Assembly: GCF_041729615.1 (NCBI RefSeq)
Contig: NZ_CP154874.1
Location: 1,741,001 to 1,805,000 of the forward strand
Source of the DNA: Pseudomonas alcaligenes
GTDB taxonomy: Bacteria > Pseudomonadota > Gammaproteobacteria > Pseudomonadales > Pseudomonadaceae
Direction: 5' to 3'
DNA length: 64,000 bases
Below the pieces are notes generated by a model, which worked only from the letters and a program-made list of their open reading frames with translations, was not told the origin of the DNA and made no database searches. Below, piece by piece: positions 63,087 through 64,000 of the stretch. Both the position numbers and the translations under genes were made by a program. Numbering within the stretch: the first letter of the stretch is position 1; each line of letters opens with the position of its first letter.

Positions 63087-64000
63087 TCAGGCGGCGGCCG
63101 GCTTGCCCAGGCCGTACCAGTCCAGCTTGCGGGTCAGCAGCATCACCGTGGCGAGCAGGCCGAACACCAGCAGCGAGCCCATCAGCAGGGCGTAGTCCTC
63201 GGCGGACAGCAGGGCGTAGAGCATGGCGTAGAGCCCGGCCAGCACGGCGGTGAAGGCGGCGCCACGCAACCAGCTGTGCAGCACGTGGCTGACGTAGAAG
63301 CCGATCAGCAGCACGCAGGCCGCGGCCGCCAGCACATAGGCCTGGGCGAAGGCCATGTGCTCGGCCAGCGACAGCAGCAGCAGGTAGAACATCGCCAGCG
63401 CCAGGCCGACCAGGCCGTACTGCACCGGATGCACGGCCAGGCGCTTGAGCACCTCGAAGAGGAAGAAGCCGGCGAAGGTCAGGGCGATGAACAGCAGGGC
63501 GTACTTCAGCGCGCGGTCACTCTTGAGGTACTGGTCCACCGGGTCGACGAAGCTGACGCCGAACTGGCGGCTCTCGAAGGCGTGGCATTCGCCGCCGCTG
63601 GTGCAGGCGGCCAGGGCCTCCTCCATGTTGGTGGCGAAGAAGCTGGTCTGCCAGCGCGCGGAGAAGCCCGTGGCGGTGATCTCGCGCTCGCTCGGCAGGT
63701 ACTCGCCGACGAAGCTCGGGTGCGGCCAGTCGGCACTGAGGTCGACCAGGGTCTCGCGGCCGACCGGGGCGATGTCGAGCCGGCCGGTGCCCTGCAGCAG
63801 CAGGTCGAAGGCGAACTCCAGGCGCTGCGCCTGGTGGGTGTCCGCCACGGCCAGCGGCAGCGGCGCATGCACCCCGGCGCCCAGCAGCGGGTCGGCGCTG
63901 CCCGGCTGGAACGGCAGCCGGCGCTCGCCCAGCTGCAGCACCAGATTGTTCTTGATGCCGCGGATGTCGCTGATGCCGACGCTGACGAAGGGCTCGCCGA
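63087..64000 (-). CDS. creD: Inner-membrane protein CreD (N-terminal part beyond window)
   Basis: The minus strand encodes the C-terminal 304 residues of CreD. A periplasmic-type region is followed by six hydrophobic segments. Conserved blocks are FSARWQTSFFATNMEEAL, QFGVSFVDPVDQYLKSDRALKYALLFIALTFAGFFLFEVLKRLAVHPVQYGLVGLALAMFYLLLLSLAEHM and VLTRKLDWYG near the end. CreD is a target of the CreBC two-component system and contributes to envelope and beta-lactam responses. The gene is cut at base 64000. creB and creC would lie further right. Confidence 0.92.
   Translation of the reverse strand, partial: GEPFVSVGISDIRGIKNNLVLQLGERRLPFQPGSADPLLGAGVHAPLPLAVADTHQAQRLEFAFDLLLQGTGRLDIAPVGRETLVDLSADWPHPSFVGEYLPSEREITATGFSARWQTSFFATNMEEALAACTSGGECHAFESRQFGVSFVDPVDQYLKSDRALKYALLFIALTFAGFFLFEVLKRLAVHPVQYGLVGLALAMFYLLLLSLAEHMAFAQAYVLAAAACVLLIGFYVSHVLHSWLRGAAFTAVLAGLYAMLYALLSAEDYALLMGSLLVFGLLATVMLLTRKLDWYGLGKPAAA

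Overview
This is a GC-rich, gene-dense chromosomal window that looks like Pseudomonas sensu lato. Supporting features are the bioB-bioF-bioH-bioC-bioD run next to comF, srkA, rarD, an ACT-domain regulator, a GNAT enzyme and glcB; two long FadE-type acyl-CoA dehydrogenases beside bioD; an EstA-type GDSL autotransporter esterase; and creD at the right edge. From memory, much of 21.6-50.9 kb and the far right end follows the P. aeruginosa PA0465-PA0508 order, with other genes inserted. I saw no tRNA, rRNA, CRISPR array, insertion sequence or prophage gene.

Layout. 0-3.4 kb: a TetR regulator divergent from a DoxX membrane protein with a clear promoter/operator, then dtd-pip, a lipoprotein and an ICMT-like methyltransferase. 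3.5-11.9 kb: an accessory fatty-acid/polyketide-like locus of two convergent operons. The plus operon encodes a hotdog dehydratase, an ABC-2 exporter ATPase and permease, an ACP, a ketosynthase and a degenerate ketosynthase. The minus operon encodes a DarA-like flavodoxin-fold enzyme, a KAS III-like enzyme, a small HTH-like protein and a BtrH-type acyltransferase. A DUF2141 protein is divergent from darA. This is the best candidate for an uncharacterised system. 11.9-21.4 kb: lipocalin, small lipoproteins, fbp, estA, and the coupled DUF2339/DUF3999 membrane pair. 21.6-28.1 kb: two acyl-CoA dehydrogenases flanking a diguanylate cyclase, with twin PsrA-like boxes, then a SprA-like metalloprotease. 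28.2-32.8 kb: the biotin operon, with a BirA-type operator overlapping the start of divergent comF.

33.6-46.8 kb: modAB without modC, srkA, tandem LysR genes with a GST and a multidomain flavo-iron-sulfur protein, a quinone reductase/LysR pair, an AraC regulator facing an AhpD-like/glutaredoxin operon with a 21-bp-phased direct repeat between them, and rarD. 46.8-47.5 kb is a 700-bp non-coding stretch with DnaA-box-like motifs and three 34-bp repeats, a possible DnaA-binding locus. 47.5-64 kb: ACT protein, GNAT, glcB, agmatinase with a polyamine-binding protein and LysR, an LmrA-type TetR operon, an isolated flagellin with a FliA-type promoter, a pentapeptide-repeat potassium-channel-like protein, an ActP-type symporter with its DUF485 partner, a GST, a small membrane protein and the 3' part of creD.

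Genes are packed in translationally coupled runs with many 4-base ATGA/GTGA-type overlaps. Regulatory calls come from reading motifs only; no search or alignment was run.
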